Origin: Azolla caroliniana
Taxonomy: Eukaryota; Polypodiophyta
Reading direction: 5' to 3'
Length of the DNA: 64,000 nucleotides
Assembly (NCBI GenBank): GCA_043228905.1
Contig: JBHGNT010000016.1
Span: 3,224,001-3,288,000 of the forward strand
Under the pieces are notes generated by a model that had not been told where the DNA came from, did no database searches, and worked only from the letters and a program-made list of their open reading frames with translations. Below, piece by piece: positions 35,936 to 50,339 of the stretch. The translations under genes and the position numbers were made by a program. Positions within the stretch are counted from its first letter, which is position 1, and each line of letters begins with the position of its first letter.

Positions 35936-38200
35936 TCTTTAGATATATGTATCCATGTCCACACCAAGAGTTTCCAAATACACTCTAAGAGCCATACCAC
36001 CAGCACTCTTTTTACTTCTTATGTGGTCACGATTTTATTATTAATGGTTTTGAACCAATTAAATTGTTTTTGTACACACGCACACACGCACATGCATGCC
36101 CACATAATTGTTATATGAACATTTGTACACCACCCTTGCCATTTTAAGAGAATTTCCTCGGAAATTCTTTGACCTATCCATTTTCGTAAGTGCATAATTT
36201 TTTACTACATGTTTGAATTTACTTAGGTACCTTGTGTGTGAGCTTTTATTTGATCTTTGTACGTGTTTTACAACATGTTGCTTTAAATATATCTGCACAC
36301 ATTGCCATCTTAATAATGGTTTGAAATTCCCTTGATGAAGTTTGTTCTTGCATATTGCAAAATATCCATAAAGTGTAACCTAGTCAAGATTATGATTAGT
36401 TTCTTGAGTGTCTCCAAATTCAACCACTCTTAATTTTACATTAATTCAATCCTAGGAAAAAGTAACAATGCTCCATCAAACTTAAATGTATTACATCATC
36501 CACATACCTCTTTGCATATACAAATTGCATATTAGGCACATTTCTAACCTTAGAATTGGAGCAACATCTATTCGATAGTGTTGGAATCTATTTCTTAAAG
36601 ATCATTGAAATGATAATAGGTACTATTTCACATTGGATACATATGACCTATGAACCAACACAAAACATTTCAAGTTGTATGTGTAACTATTAAGCAACTC
36701 TTGATGCTTGAGAGTATTACTAATGAACGCGACAATTGAGACTACTGATCTTAACCAAGAAATGGGTGCATGGATAGGTTAGGGTTAAAAAGGAGAAGAA
36801 ACTAAGCTCCAATGTGACTGAAGGGGAGATCATGAAATATTATGTGTTACACATTCTCACAAACTTGTCCCAAGGAAACATCCATAATCAAGAGAGATAT
36901 TGACATTTTAGCATCCTTGGGAGGGAAAAAATGTGGCAATACAAGAGAATATTCTAAACTCATAGAAAATGTGTACCTGTATGTGCGGCTCATGTATTTT
37001 CTTACGGTCACTCCTATTCGTAAGTAGAACGTATACATATGTGCCTAATAGGAAGTAGCTACTGTGCTTCATTGGAGAAGTTGTGTGAGGTTAGTGGATA
37101 CGGTAATTGAAAGCATAAATGGTTGTATATCCTTGACATTGTAGTTTGGGATGATCTTTCAAATCGTGCTACTTCCTAATTGGTATATGCATAAACTAAA
37201 TATAGGAACCACCCTTACTTTACCTCGAGATTGCTTCGAAACATACGATACCCTTGGTCAAAAAGTCGAACTACATCAAATTTGTATTTGTTGTGTATAC
37301 AAAAGTTTTGCCATTTGTTTGCCAAGTTCCTTTTCAGGTAATGTCTTTGAAATCCACGTAGCAACAATAAATGGGTTCTCTTTTTTATTTGATTCTATTC
37401 CATTATGATGTAGATCGTAATGATATTCAAAGTCTTTATAGGTCTCATTTAAATGTTAAAACATTTAATTCTACCTATAAATATTATAACGTCAACATTA
37501 CATTCTTAAGGTTTTCGATGAAACATGCATAACCTTTATATAAATGCTTCATAGCATCTGTCATTTTAATAAATTTAACGAAAACAACATGAACTTTAAG
37601 AAAATGAAAGAAATCATTTAGATCAATGTCATAATGTCTTGATAGAACTGCAAGGATGTTTACCCTTAACGAGTGAAGATAGAAGAGTGTATTTTTACAA
37701 GTAACCTCAATGGATACATTTATTATGACTTTGCTACATTTACGTATGAATAATTAGAAATAGAAGTGGCGACATCAGACTAATATTGATGTGTAATTTA
37801 CACCCTTCTCACCAACTTCATTTTTCATTTAAGTTAATGAGAAGAGGCAATGCGATATATAACACGTTGCTTTCTAGTAGAAAAAGAAGCCAAAGATTGA
37901 TGTAAAAAACCAAACAATAGACATCCTACACTAGTATAACTCCTGAACTTTAATATTCAAACAAAACCGTTGTAGCTTTTCCTTGATTTAGCCACAACTA
38001 AGTATGTATTCCTTTGATCTTCCTTCATCTCTACAAGAGAGAACGAGAAGGTCATGTGTTCAAACTACACATTCCACAATGGCATTTCGTAAACTTAAGA
38101 GAATATGTATGGAGTAAATTGTAATCGAGACGTGAGAAAGTCAAGTATTGAGAGTCGACGACCTACGAATATTAGTCTAACAACTTCACGATATTTACCA
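35936..38200. other. Gene-free AT-rich interval
   Basis: No gene, RNA or mobile element that I can support. A weak B-box-like patch (TCATGTGTTCAAACTAC) lies near 38055. The right end presumably contains the PXN promoter. Confidence 0.5.
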
Positions 38201-38204
38201 CTAG

Positions 38205-38420
38205 GGCAAGCTACTATGGAAATGATTTTGAAATCATTTCCAAGAGGAAGAGGAAGAGGAAGAGGAATAGAGGAATAGCAGGGGTATATTTGAGAATTAC
38301 AGAAAGCCAACACTCGAAAGGCTAAGCTATTATGGAAATGTTTTTGAAATCGTTTCCAAGAGGAAGAGGAATAGCAGGGGGTATATCAGAGAATTACAGA
38401 AACCCAATACTCGAAAGCAC
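38205..38420. repeat. Tandem duplication just upstream of the PXN gene
   Basis: Two copies (about 38208-38318 and 38325-38415) share AAGCTAYTATGGAAATG, TTTGAAATCRTTTCC, an AGAGGAAGAGGAA run, ATAGCAGGGG and GAGAATTACAGAAA. The first copy has extra GAGGAA units. Each includes the near-palindrome GGAAATGATTTTGAAATCATTTCC (24 bp, shown here only in description at 38217-38240) formed by GGAAATGATTT and its complement. Confidence 0.75.
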
Positions 38421-38710
38421 CCAAGTTTGCTCTTTTTATGGGCTTTTTTTTCGCTCCTTTTAATCTTTCATTTTCCTGGGGATTCTTGCTCCCATCTTTT
38501 GTCGCAGTTAATCCCTGAAACAGAAAAGGACAGAAAATAAAGAAGAACAATTCAAAAAGACTTGTTATTATTGTGTTTTGGGTTAAGGATTGCCACTAAA
38601 AGATTTATCAGCGAAGAATTTATTTTTGAACAGGATTATTTGTAAAGGATTTCTGACAGATTTGTGCAGAGATTATTCGTGAAAGATTATTGAGGAAAGG
38701 AGTTTTGGCC

Positions 38711-41700
38711 ATGTCAGACGCTCTTGTCAATGGCCTTGCTGGAGCTGGTGGTGGTATTATCGCCCAAACCCTAACTTATCCACTACAAGCTGTAAGCACA
38801 AAAAAACCCCGTACTTTTATAAATATTTTTCAGTTCTAGTTTTCAAGCGTTTCTCAATATCTTGTTCTGGTTAAGTGTTAATTAAAAAAATTGATTAGTG
38901 AAACTTGAGTCATTGTTGACATTATACTCTGCCACTAACGAAAGTCCCAACCCTGCAGTTCGAGCTTTGAAGATGCGTTTCAAGAGACCAATGATAAAAT
39001 ATTCCTAAAACATGGATATCTTATAGGATTTTATAAGATTATTAATAAGAGGCTAATTATAAATATTGTTAATAAATTGATATTGTGTAAAATTCAAGAG
39101 CCTTATAATTTACAAGATACTGTTACTTCATTGGTGTTGTATCAACTTGAATAAGACTGTCAATAAGAGCCTGATCGGAAATCATAATAAGGCAATGTAT
39201 TTCTAATGCATTGCTATTGTACGAGATTCAAGTATTTTAAGGATGGAGTAATTGTTAAAATTAATTTTAATGTATTAATAATGTTTTATCATATTTGTAT
39301 TTGCAATAATGTATCAATAGGGATCTTGAATCTTCATCTCCAAACTCAAGCACTAAGGTGAAAGTTCAAGAGACTACTGATAAATTATTGTGAATGCAGT
39401 AACAATAAAATTTTGTTAATTACATTCCAGAGCCTACTTTTTGTGTAAAGGGAATGAATAATCATACGGTTTTGTAATGCTCTTGTTGGTGCTAGGTTAA
39501 CACTAGACAACAAACTGAAAGGAAGGCCAAAAGTTCAGCTTTGCAACTTGCTGAAGGAAAACAATCTGCCGATTCAACACATAAGCAATCACTGAGTACA
39601 TATAATGAGTTATGTAAGGTAAGCAAAATTGTGACTAAAAATCTCTCAATAATATTAACCTTCATGAAAAAATTAGGAAGCTTAATGCTCGTTCAGTGCG
39701 TTTTTCTATGATTCCTTAATTTGTTTTTTGTTATTGATGTGTTTCAATGAATTTGTTCAGTTTCTTGGATGATTTTTTTTCATTAGGTTCTTCAAGAAGA
39801 AGGATGGAAGGGTCTTTTCAGAGGTCTAACCCCATCATTAGTAGGAACAGCTGCCTCTCAGGTGCAGTTCTTCTTCTTCTTTGAATTATGATTTCTTGTC
39901 AAAATCTAATGAATTTGTAAGACATGGCAGGGAGTGTATTATTACTTCTATCAGCTCTTCAAGGATGAGGCGGATGCTGCAGCATTGCGAAGAAAAGATA
40001 GAGGCTTTGGAGACGGGACAACAGGGATGCTTTCTTCTCTGATTGTGGCATCTATGGCGGGGTATGAACCTTCTTGAGTATCACTGAGATCTGTTAATCC
40101 CTTTTTGCTGTAATCCATTGTACACACACAAACAAATAAAAGATACCAGTTTTTAGTTTTATGTGGGTACATGTCTGCCTACAAAATATATAACCAGATT
40201 TATGATATTTCTACTTCTCTATTGATTAGTCATTGGTTGAGGAAATATCTACTTATGCTCATAGACACAACTCTTAAAGAAGAAAAACTGCCGTTGTGGA
40301 TATGGGTATATGTATATATTAATGTGTGATGTGCATATGTACGAGATGCTAGTTTTCAGAATTATGTGGTGATATGACCACTTAAAAAATATGTAAAATG
40401 TTTTTCAATATTTCTACTGCTCCATTGATTAGTAGTTGGCTGAAAAAATCTGGATGTACCTTATATACATTGTCCATATGTAAATATCGTCATGAAAAGA
40501 AAATAACCATGAAGAAACTAGAATGTGGTTATGGAGGGCTAGCCAGGTTGCAGTTGTAACATTTTTAGCTTATTCACAGTAAACCCATGTTGTTTATACA
40601 TATGCAGATGCTTGAATGTGTTGTTGACAAATCCTATCTGGGTTGTGGTGACAAGGATGCAGGTAATTGATAGAAAGATAGCAGATGTACATCAAATCTT
40701 TTTCCAAATGTTTCTTAGGAAATGAGATTGTTTGATGAGAAATTCTAATGTCACATTATATTTTCTTGTCTCAGACTTACTCACAAGCAGCAGATGAAGT
40801 TGCTGAAAAGACAGAAAGCAGCACGGATGAAGAAAAAATCTCTTCTGAACATTCTCTTTGTCGTGGCAATATTTGTGGCAATAAATATGGCACCATAACT
40901 GCTGTAGGTGAAACAACGTGTTTTCCTTGAGTATTTTATCTAATTTTTGAAGTTGGAGTTTGAACTATTGATCACAAAATCTATTTCAATCAAAGAGTTT
41001 CTTTCGTATGATATGCCACTATTCATTTGATCACAAGAATCATAATGTGATATTCCCATAGCACATTCAATGACAAATAGACATGATAGTTTTAATAATT
41101 TCCATAGAGTATCCATCCATCCACCCTATCCTTTTCGTATGTTCAATTCAAAATATGTATACTTTGAATGATTCTGATATTTGGATCAAATATATGCAGA
41201 TACATGATCTTTACAGCGAAGCAGGAATAAGGGGTTTCTGGAAGGGTGTTTTGCCAACATTGATTATGGTAAAGTAATTCTCACAGAACTAAAAGTTAAT
41301 GTTATAGAATATGAGAAAAGAAGAGAATTTGCAATGTGATGTAATCAGATTTTGGCATTAGGTAAGCAACCCCTCGATACAGTTCATGTTGTATGAGGGA
41401 ATGCTTAAATGATCAAAGAAAAGACATGCATCGAATAAGGAAGGCTCGGCAAATGTTACTGCTTCAGAGGTTAGGCACTCTGTTCTTCTCTTTATACAAA
41501 TGTTATGAGGATTACTTTACTTAAATTGACATCTTATAGAACATGATAGGTATAGAGACTGAAACAAAAGTATGACATATGAAGTGCTAAACATTGCCAG
41601 CAAGGAGAATCAAAATACAATCAATATATTTTATGTTTGATACCGTATATAGCCGTTTTCTTTTTATGTGGGTATCTAGGTGTTTATATTGGGAGCTATT

Positions 41701-43092
41701 GCAAAACTTGGAGCTACAATTGCGACATATCCATTGCTTGTAGTGAAGGTGAAAATGACAAATTTCTCATTCACGCATGTGTCTTATAATCTGGTTAGAA
41801 TTGTGGTATTTTTTTTGGCATTTAAAATCCAAAGCTTTTATGATTACCAGTCACGACTCCAAGCAAAGCAAGTATCAGGCGGAGATAACATCCACCAATA
41901 TGCAGGTATTTATAGTATCGTATTTGCCCATACATCCCTATACATCATGGTGTGAAAATGGGCCAAAATAGTAAGTAACTAACACCAAATTAACAAAGGA
42001 TTATTGGTGAAGTAGAGCCCAATGTGGATAAAATGAGGGCCCAAAACCCGTACAACTGGGGTTGTATTCCTCAGTAAAAATGGGTTAAATTGGAGTTTTT
42101 TCCTCAAGAGATCAAGTATCTGTGCTAAAGTTGTCCAATGGAAATACCAAGGTCTTACATTCAATCCCAAAATTATTCACTGTTGATAGCCTTGTAAATT
42201 TTGGTAGTGTTTGATAGCAATGGGCATGGTTTGGTTTCGGTTCGGTTCGGTTTCAAGGCAAAGAAACCAAACCAAACCGAAACCAAACCGTTTATGAACT
42301 CTCAGTATTTAAACCAAACCATTTAAGAAAAAGTTAAAACCAAACTGTTTAGGGAAAAGTTGAAACTAAACCGAACCATTTAATAAAAAATTTAAACCTA
42401 ACCACTTAAGGCAAACTAGTTAAACATCTAAAGAAACAAAAATACATTAAATTAAATAAGTATTTAAGTTAAATTTATTAAATCAATGAAGGAAACTTTA
42501 ATTGAACCATTAAATTAAATAAACATTTAAGTTAAATTAATGAAATCAATAAAAAACCATTACATCAATAAACTATTAAGGTAAAAAAAAAGTTAACCAA
42601 AAACCTATAAACCTTTAAACCAAACCTGTAAACCTATAAACCCGAGTTTTAAAACCGAACCGAACCAAAACCGAACCGTTTATCGAGAATCCAAACTAAA
42701 CCAAACCATTAAATTTTTTTGGAGCCAATAAACCGTTAAACCATGGCTTAACGGTTCGGTTCGGTTCGAGCCGAAACCATGCCCATTGCTAGTGTTTGAG
42801 CTTATTTGTCAAATAGGTAGATGAATCTCCATTAGGGTATATAATCAAGGAACAAGGAAAGAGAGTGGAAGAAGATATATATTGCTATTACTTTGTAGGT
42901 ACTATGGATGCCATCTTGAAGATGATCAGGTTTGAAGGTATAGGTGGCTTCTACAAGGGAATGGGAACCAAAATCTTGCAAAGTGTGTTTGCTGCTGCTG
43001 TTCTTTTTATGGTGAAAGAAGAGCTTGTCAAGGCTGCTCGGCTTCTGGTGTCTAGGAAGGTCCCGTTGCGGTATCTATCCAATGCGAAATGA
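38711..43092 (+). CDS. PXN: Peroxisomal NAD carrier (mitochondrial carrier family) with an in-frame TGA in exon 8
   Basis: Exons: 38711-38791, 39496-39618, 39787-39861, 39931-40061, 40608-40662, 40775-40903, 41200-41268, 41362-41469, 41680-41748, 41851-41905, 42899-43092. All are GT-AG and in frame: 362 codons plus stop if the TGA at 41410-41412 (codon 238) is set aside. The start MSDALVNGLAGAGGGIIAQ and the blocks TYPLQAVNTRQQTER, TNPIWVVVTRMQ, WKGVLPTLIMVSNPS and TYPLLVVKSRLQAKQV match Arabidopsis PXN, which imports NAD into peroxisomes in exchange for AMP. Three carrier repeats of about 100 residues are visible. The first inter-repeat loop is longer than in Arabidopsis. The TGA would remove the third repeat and abolish transport if real. 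All other exons and splice sites look intact, so it is a nonsense allele, a recent pseudogene or a base error (probably CGA to TGA). The last intron carries a hAT-like MITE. Confidence 0.9.
41410..41412 (+). other. PXN: In-frame TGA within PXN exon 8
   Basis: The frame runs MLYEGMLK-stop-SKKRHASNK, where family members continue with a basic or hydrophobic residue before a Lys/Arg-rich loop. A single C-to-T change of an Arg CGA would explain it. No alternative splice donor nearby avoids it. Confidence 0.8.
42215..42791. mobile_element. hAT-like MITE in PXN intron 10, with 8-bp target-site duplication
   Basis: The 577-bp element starts TAGCAATGGGCATGGTTT and ends with the inverted form AAACCATGCCCATTGCTA. 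It is flanked by the perfect 8-bp duplication GTGTTTGA (42207-42214 and 42792-42799). The subterminal zones are packed with GGTTCGGTTCGG on the left and right and AAACCGAACC/AAACCAAACC in both orientations, as expected for hAT transposase-binding repeats. The interior is A/T-rich and non-coding, with repeated TTAAATTAAAT motifs. TSD length, TA-starting TIRs and subterminal repeats all support hAT. Confidence 0.88.
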
Positions 43093-44707
43093 ATCTCTTA
43101 CAGTACCTAGCCGGCATGACATGAATATGTTAGTGCTACATTGTCAATGTCTTTAGTCCATCACTTTAGTTCATTCATTGGTCTCACTCAAATTCATACC
43201 AATACAAATTGATCAATATAGAAAAGAAACTTCACTCTCGACATGGCTGATTTGAACTTTGTATAAAAGATTCTATATGAGAACATTTTCTTTTTACACA
43301 ACCGTCATAATTTAAAAATTTGTTATTCTATTATTTTGAGTATCACAATTCTGATATTTTCAATGTTTGAGAATCAGCCACATGGTTGTATGATATAGTT
43401 TTGAAATTTGTCTGTATATTATGGCTTTCTTTTATTCGTAATTTAGATTGTATTCAAGTAATGATTTTGTTTCAATATTTAGTCACTATTAGGATGAGGT
43501 CAATGCCATAATTGACCAGCTTACTTATATTTCTATCGATTAGCAAGGATTTGATATAGCTGAGGAATTGGATTTGGGGCTTATTGAAGCTTGATGAGAG
43601 TGACTTATACAAGGAGGTGGATAAGAATATTGCTAGGAACAAAGCATATTTTTGTGGGACTTGACCAAATTAACCACATGGGTGAAGCTTGAACCTTTCT
43701 AACACAAGGGCAACCTATCTTAATTCTTTATATTGCACATATCCAGAGTTTTCTTAGGATTTGTCACATTGTGATGGAATGGGCATCAATGCCTAAGATG
43801 GAACAAGGGCCGTTGTGATGGAAGGGGTATTAAGGGTTTCGACGTCGATAATGTGAGAAACTAGAGATCTTGAATGTAAATGTACCTTGAAGCTTAGATA
43901 TGATAAACAAGCCAAAAGCTTAGAATGCAAGTTTTGTCTAGGGAGGAAGAGAGCCTACTTTATTTTGATTGGTTGTTTATTATTGAGAGGAGGGTGAACA
44001 AAGTGAAGAAAGAATTCCCCATCTCTTTTGAGGTACAATCAACTTCTCAAGGAAAAGGTTAAAAAAGGTGATGTCCTCCTCTTCTATATTCCTCTGCATA
44101 TGCCAATTCCTTCGATTTTCATTTCAAATTACCTAAATTTGGATGTACTGGCAACTTATGTGACACTTTCCTCGATTGCTTGAAGTTGCATACTTGTAAA
44201 ACCAACAAAATTGGCCTCACTTTTCATCTCTCATGCAATTTATTATGACATACATTTGGGGAAAAAAAACTTAGGGTATAATACATTCAAAAAATGATGA
44301 ACGCCGATGACACATCAAATTAATATATCCAATTCGTATGTTTTCAAATAGTAGTTGAATCGCCACTTACATATGAAATGAACAACAACGAGGTTCCACC
44401 ATGGTGGAGACAAAGTAACGATGCAACGTGTCAAAAGGTGTGTATTAAAGGGAGATTGATCCAAAGGAAAGTGTATGATGTGAATGATGAAAAGGATTAG
44501 TCATGATGAAGTCGAAGTATAAACATCACCATCCGTATCCTCTTTTAGGGAAGCAATTGTGTCGAAGTGTGTGTATGCGTGGTGGGGGCATGTTACCAAG
44601 GGTCACTTAGAATGGTATACATACGTGGACGGAATAGAAGGGATGCGAATGATGAAAGGCGAAGGGTCGCAATGATGGCACATGCCCGAGCATGGTGGCA
44701 AGCAACA

Positions 44708-44760
<53 letters not shown>

Positions 44761-45330
44761 TACATACAATATATGAATGAATCTCTCACCCACAAAGAAG
44801 AGGTGTAAAGTGATGGTGATGGTGGTGGTGTTGGGTGAGGGAATGGGGTTTGGTGGGCTCTAAATAATCAATCAATCACTCAATCCATCCATCCATCCAT
44901 CTCCCTCCTTTCTTTTTTGTTTCTAAGATTTTGGTGGATGAAGCAACAAAGCATATACATAGCATGTCCCCACACCCACAACCCCCCCCCCCCCCCCCCA
45001 CCCAAACAAAAGAAAAGTATTGTTGGGACAAAGTGAGCCTCATTATATGTGTATATATATATATATATATCCTTTTGTTTGGTGATGAGAAAGTTTAAGT
45101 AGATAGAAATCTTTGGACCTACCAATTTTTGCTAATTGCCTGCCTTATGCTTACTACATATTTGCTAAAACTACCCACTAAAACCACCACCAAAACTACC
45201 CACTAAAACTACCCACTAAAACCATCATCACTAAAATCATCACTAATTCTCATGCTTTTACAATTAGAAATTTAGAACTATCTATCTTCGTATATCATAC
45301 AACCTAATCAATCCAATCACCCTCCCCTTC

Positions 45331-45373
<43 letters not shown>

Positions 45374-45953
45374 ATTTTGCATTAAAAAAAACTCCCCTTC
45401 TTCCTCTCTTCTCAATCAAACCTTCACTCCACTTCTCCCACCTTTCTTTCTTTCTTTCCTAAGTCTGCTTCTCTTCCATCATCACCTCATCACTCACTCC
45501 AAATCCAATCCCATCCCATTCCATCCAACTTAAAAGTTCTTTTAAAAGCTCAATTAATCCATCTCCTGCTTTCCTTCATAGCAAAGAGATCAATCAATCA
45601 CGACAACACCCATCTCTTTTGCTTCCTCTGTAAACTTCACTTCCCTTCATTGTGTGCCTTCCAAACTACTCTGCCCTGCCCCTTCTTCACTAATCCCTTC
45701 CTCTTTATTAATTTAATCTCCTCTTCAATAGCTTCTACGCCTTCCCTGCTCCAATTCCCGCTCCTTTTACCCAACGATTAATCCCCTGCTCACTTGGTTC
45801 TTCATCTTCAACTTCGTCAAATCCATCTCCGATCCTTGCATTATATCCTGTAAGTCGTCGACCCACAAACCTGGCAATCTTAATCCCTCAAAAAGAACCC
45901 AACACCTTTCGCTTTCTTTTCTTCATCAACGCTCACTTGCTTCGTCCATTAAT
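43093..45953. other. Gene-free interval with microsatellites
   Basis: No gene supported. Low-complexity tracts are CT (44711-44757), ATCC (44882-44901), poly(C) (44983-44999), TA (45051-45070) and CT (45336-45370). The pyrimidine-rich right half (about 45300-45900) may be promoter and leader of the methyltransferase gene. Confidence 0.55.
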
Positions 45954-46311
45954 CGCCCATTAGTGTAGTTAATGACGCCCCTAATCTCCCATTAATCTAG
46001 TTACTGACGTGTCCCCAACAGCCCATTAATGTAGTTACTGACGTGTCCCTAACAGCCCATTAATGTAGTCACTTACGAGCCTCCTAATCACATATTGATC
46101 TAGTTAACGACGTCTCGAATCGCCCATCAATCTAGTCAATCATGTCTCTAATCGCCCATTAACATCGTTAACGACGTCCCTAAATCGCCCATAAACATCT
46201 TTAACGGCACCCCTAATCGCCCATTAATCTAGTCAAGCACATCTCTAATCTCCCATTAATCTAGTGAAAGACGTCTCTAAATCTCCCATTACTCGAGTGA
46301 CTTAGGTGTCC
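45954..46311. repeat. Minisatellite of about 11 units (31-35 bp) with ACGT cores, upstream of the CCoAOMT-like gene
   Basis: Each unit begins CNCCCATTAATCTAG-like sequence and ends in ACGACGTCTCTAAT-like sequence. Variation is scattered, so the array is old. Eight or so units keep the second half near a TGACG or ACGTC core; two adjacent units have TGACGTGT (about 46004 and 46038), a classic bZIP-binding core (A-box/TGA type). The array ends about 95 bp before the chosen ATG at 46405. It could be promoter or transcribed leader. Confidence 0.8.
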
Positions 46312-46404
46312 TTGAAAGCTTGTTGTTGTTGTTGTTTTGTTATGTGTATTCGGTTAATAATGTGTTTAGGGTTTGGCATGATAAGCAGCGGCGGCAGGAG
46401 AAGG

Positions 46405-49091
<2,687 letters not shown>

Positions 49092-50335
49092 CTTGGGTCT
49101 TGATTTATTGTCTTTTCCAATATAGTTTCTACATCTAGACACAATTGTACCACATAACCTAACCATTGGTGGACAAAACATTTTCAATATTGCCGTTCTA
49201 TTATGTTTGATGACATCGGAGTGATGATAATACACCATATATTCAAGGATACAAGCCCTTTTATTTCCAATTCACCAAACACCCCACATATATATAATGT
49301 TAAGTGTATGTCGAAACACATTGTGTGCACTTTGTTTTCTTCTCTTTTCGTAAATTATCTTATCATAAGTTTCTTTGCATGAAATGTTTTTTTTAACATG
49401 AGTGTTTCATCAAGTATTCAACATTTTTGGGATTTCATTGGTTATGAAGCTAACATTACTTTCTTAAACACAAGTTTACTCTCTCATTTATATATAATTC
49501 ACACATTTTTGATTCCTCACTCAATTTTTTGCTCCACAACAATCTCACTCTAATTTTTACCAAATGCCAACACCATTCACCAAATATCACACTAGAAAAA
49601 CTCAAAACGGTACGTATGTATGTGTATTTTTCCAAAATTTTGGATAAATACACACATATGTAACATTAATATACATACATACATACATACATATACATAT
49701 ACATATACATATATATATATATATGTACGCAGACCTATATCAATATGCATATACATAGATGATAGACATATACGTATAACTATAGACATATGCATAAATA
49801 GCCATATATACACATATAATACATCGAAATGTTTTCACATGGTGCTTTAGCACGCAATGTCATGTTTAATAACATATGTTAATGTCAAGATTGTATTCAT
49901 TACATTATTCGGACAAATCAAAATTAATGTATACTAATGCAACAACAAGAGTTTAGGTATATTTCGTCTTCATTATTTGAATCATACATGTTAGATTGAT
50001 GATTGATCTCAACATGATCACACACATACATTGTGCTACGAACATTGTTTTTGTCTTTTAGAATATATATAGAGAGAATATGTGGTATAATCATGCAACT
50101 CAAAGTTATCATTTTAACGAAAACATCACTTGCTAAAGCAATTGTGTCAATTCTAGCCTATTGTACGTAATTAAATCACAGCTCAAGGAAAATTGCCATA
50201 AGCAATCCTTCTTATACTCTTCAAGAAAACTAATTAGTGAACAAAATAGAAACTTTGACATTTAGTGTCGCTTGAGAAATAAATATTCTAGAATATGCAA
50301 CTTTCATGAGAAACATATAGCAGGAAGTTAATATT
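49092..50335. other. Gene-free interval
   Basis: 3' flank of the methyltransferase gene. A CATA/TATA simple repeat runs from about 49670 to 49730. No gene seen. Confidence 0.5.
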
Positions 50336-50339
50336 ATTT

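Noticed and set aside
41410-41412. Programmed readthrough or selenocysteine at the PXN TGA
   Set aside because: Flowering plants lack selenocysteine machinery, and the context after the codon (TCA) is not the CTA-type readthrough context. Mutation or error is simpler.
43490-44100. Possible decayed transposase or retroelement
   Set aside because: No motif or alignable block could be found in any frame.
45954-46311. Second candidate for a CRISPR-like or tRNA-like array
   Set aside because: Tandem, diverged units without spacers and without tRNA folds.
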